Source of the DNA: an uncultured Bacteroidales bacterium
GTDB lineage: Bacteria; Bacteroidota; Bacteroidia; Bacteroidales; WCHB1-69
DNA length: 8,178 nucleotides
Reading direction: 5' to 3'
NCBI GenBank assembly: GCA_900321845.1
Contig: ONXT01000040.1
Span: 1 to 8,178, forward strand
Made by a program: the position numbers and the translations under genes. The first letter of the stretch is position 1; each line of letters starts with the position of its first letter. Below the pieces are notes generated by a model that saw only the letters and a list, made by a program, of their open reading frames with translations, was not told the origin of the DNA and made no database searches. Shown piece by piece: positions 7,535 through 8,178 of this stretch.

Positions 7535-7537
7535 TTA
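7535..7537 (-). other. nqrA: In-frame TAA stop inside nqrA
   Basis: The coding strand reads ATC GGC AGA TTT TTC CTT TAA AAA GAA CTC, giving IGRFFL-stop-KEL. Both sides are in the same frame and align with NqrA without a gap, so this is a nonsense codon rather than a frameshift. The stop and the next Lys fall where Vibrio NqrA has Thr-Gly (FLTGEL). One base change from AAA, GAA or CAA would produce the stop. Confidence 0.9.
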
Positions 7538-8178
7538 AAGGAAAAATCTGCCGATGGTGACCACATCCTGCGGATGAATATACCAAACGGTTTCCCCCTT
7601 GTCTATCGGAGCGATTCTATGAATTTGGGTACCGACGTTTCCAGCGGGGTGCGGCCCCTTAAAATACTGTATGTCAACATTTTCTGTTGATTCAAACAAC
7701 GTGTTGTCATCGCCTTTGCGCAGGCAAAGATGGATAGGGGCGGTCCCGATGACTTGTTTGAGGATGCGGATGCCCTCTTTCCACTCATCTCCTTTGCCCT
7801 TTAGTAGAATTTTGTAGTCTGGTGCGAGAGGGGAAGAGTCAAAGCAAGAGATGAAGAGTGCTTTCGGTTGTGAATCGGGAGAGGGGATGACGGAGAAGGG
7901 TCGTTGGCGTAAGAATGGCCACAGCCCGTTGACCAACAACATTTGTTTCAATGAGTTAGCATCATTCGTTTCGCTGATGTCAACGGGGCGGGATGTCTCG
8001 GAATTGTCTTTTCGATCAATGATGATGGCTTCGATGGCGCGTTTCTCACCACGAACGATGGTGCGGACAGTTCCCTGTACGGGAGCGACCACAACGATGC
8101 GTTCGTCCTCTTTACGGCAGAACAGCGGGGTTCCGATTTCTACACTATCTCCTTCATTGACAAGTAGTTTTGGTTTTA
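7535..8178 (-). CDS. nqrA: NqrA, N-terminal part (5' end outside window, ends at in-frame TAA)
   Basis: NqrA is the large peripheral cytoplasmic subunit of Na+-NQR, associated with quinone binding. The frame is open to the right edge of the window. The first complete codons read KPKLLVNEGDSVEIGTPLF, which corresponds to about residue 40 of the family, so roughly 40 N-terminal residues and the operon promoter lie outside. Recognisable motifs are VVVAPVQGTVRTIVRGEKR, LWPFLRQRPFSVIP, KGPHPAGNVGTQIH and VWYIHPQDVVTIGRFFL. The frame then meets TAA at 7537-7535 after 213 visible residues, about 255 of an expected total near 450. The same frame continues with NqrA sequence immediately afterwards. 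A GTG at 8092 should not be taken as the start, because it lies inside the conserved APVQG region. Confidence 0.9.
   Translation of the reverse strand, partial: KPKLLVNEGDSVEIGTPLFCRKEDERIVVVAPVQGTVRTIVRGEKRAIEAIIIDRKDNSETSRPVDISETNDANSLKQMLLVNGLWPFLRQRPFSVIPSPDSQPKALFISCFDSSPLAPDYKILLKGKGDEWKEGIRILKQVIGTAPIHLCLRKGDDNTLFESTENVDIQYFKGPHPAGNVGTQIHRIAPIDKGETVWYIHPQDVVTIGRFFL

Noticed and set aside
7535..7537. TAA read as a sense codon (altered genetic code)
   Set aside because: nqrB, nqrC, nqrE and nqrA all terminate at TAA at the expected family length, so TAA works as a stop here.
2533..8178. Rnf complex instead of Nqr
   Set aside because: The presence of NqrA, an NqrF with fused ferredoxin and FAD/NADH domains, and the order A-B-C-D-E-F exclude Rnf.

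Overview
The window reads as part of a chromosome of a Bacteroidota bacterium, probably Bacteroidales. This rests on the protein sequences of the Nqr subunits, on a large exported transglutaminase-like protein of a type I associate with Bacteroides relatives, and on weak Shine-Dalgarno signals before the genes. Genus cannot be assigned by eye. Every convincing gene lies on the minus strand, so transcription runs from high to low coordinates.

From 8178 down to 2533 lies the operon for the sodium-translocating NADH:quinone oxidoreductase (Na+-NQR), in the canonical order nqrA-B-C-D-E-F. NqrF takes electrons from NADH through FAD and a 2Fe-2S centre. The NqrD/NqrE pair carries an iron-sulfur centre inside the membrane. 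NqrC and NqrB carry covalently bound FMN. NqrA is the peripheral subunit linked to quinone. Together they reduce quinone and export Na+. The diagnostic residues are present in NqrB, C, D, E and F: four ferredoxin-type Cys, two membrane Cys each in NqrD and NqrE, and SGAT flavin-attachment motifs in NqrB and NqrC. Spacing is tight, with nqrD/nqrE overlapping by 4 bases and nqrE/nqrF abutting. The accessory genes apbE (flavin transferase) and nqrM are not in the window.

The main anomaly is nqrA. Its 5' end lies outside the window, and an in-frame TAA at 7535-7537 splits it into two pieces that stay in the same frame and align continuously with the NqrA family. It is either a nonsense mutation, a split gene or a sequence error. 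The same gene also carries an unusual Arg/His-rich insertion.

From 2492 down to the left edge, 40 bases after nqrF, is a long open frame for an exported multidomain protein that runs off the window. In order it has a signal peptide, an N-terminal helical region, a transglutaminase-like core with Cys and His, a beta-sandwich domain, a second transglutaminase-like module whose catalytic Cys position is Ser, and a thioredoxin-like segment without a visible redox Cys pair.

I saw no RNA gene, mobile element, CRISPR array or clear terminator. No stretch longer than about 61 bases lacks a gene. Overall this is mostly a housekeeping respiratory operon rather than an obvious new system.
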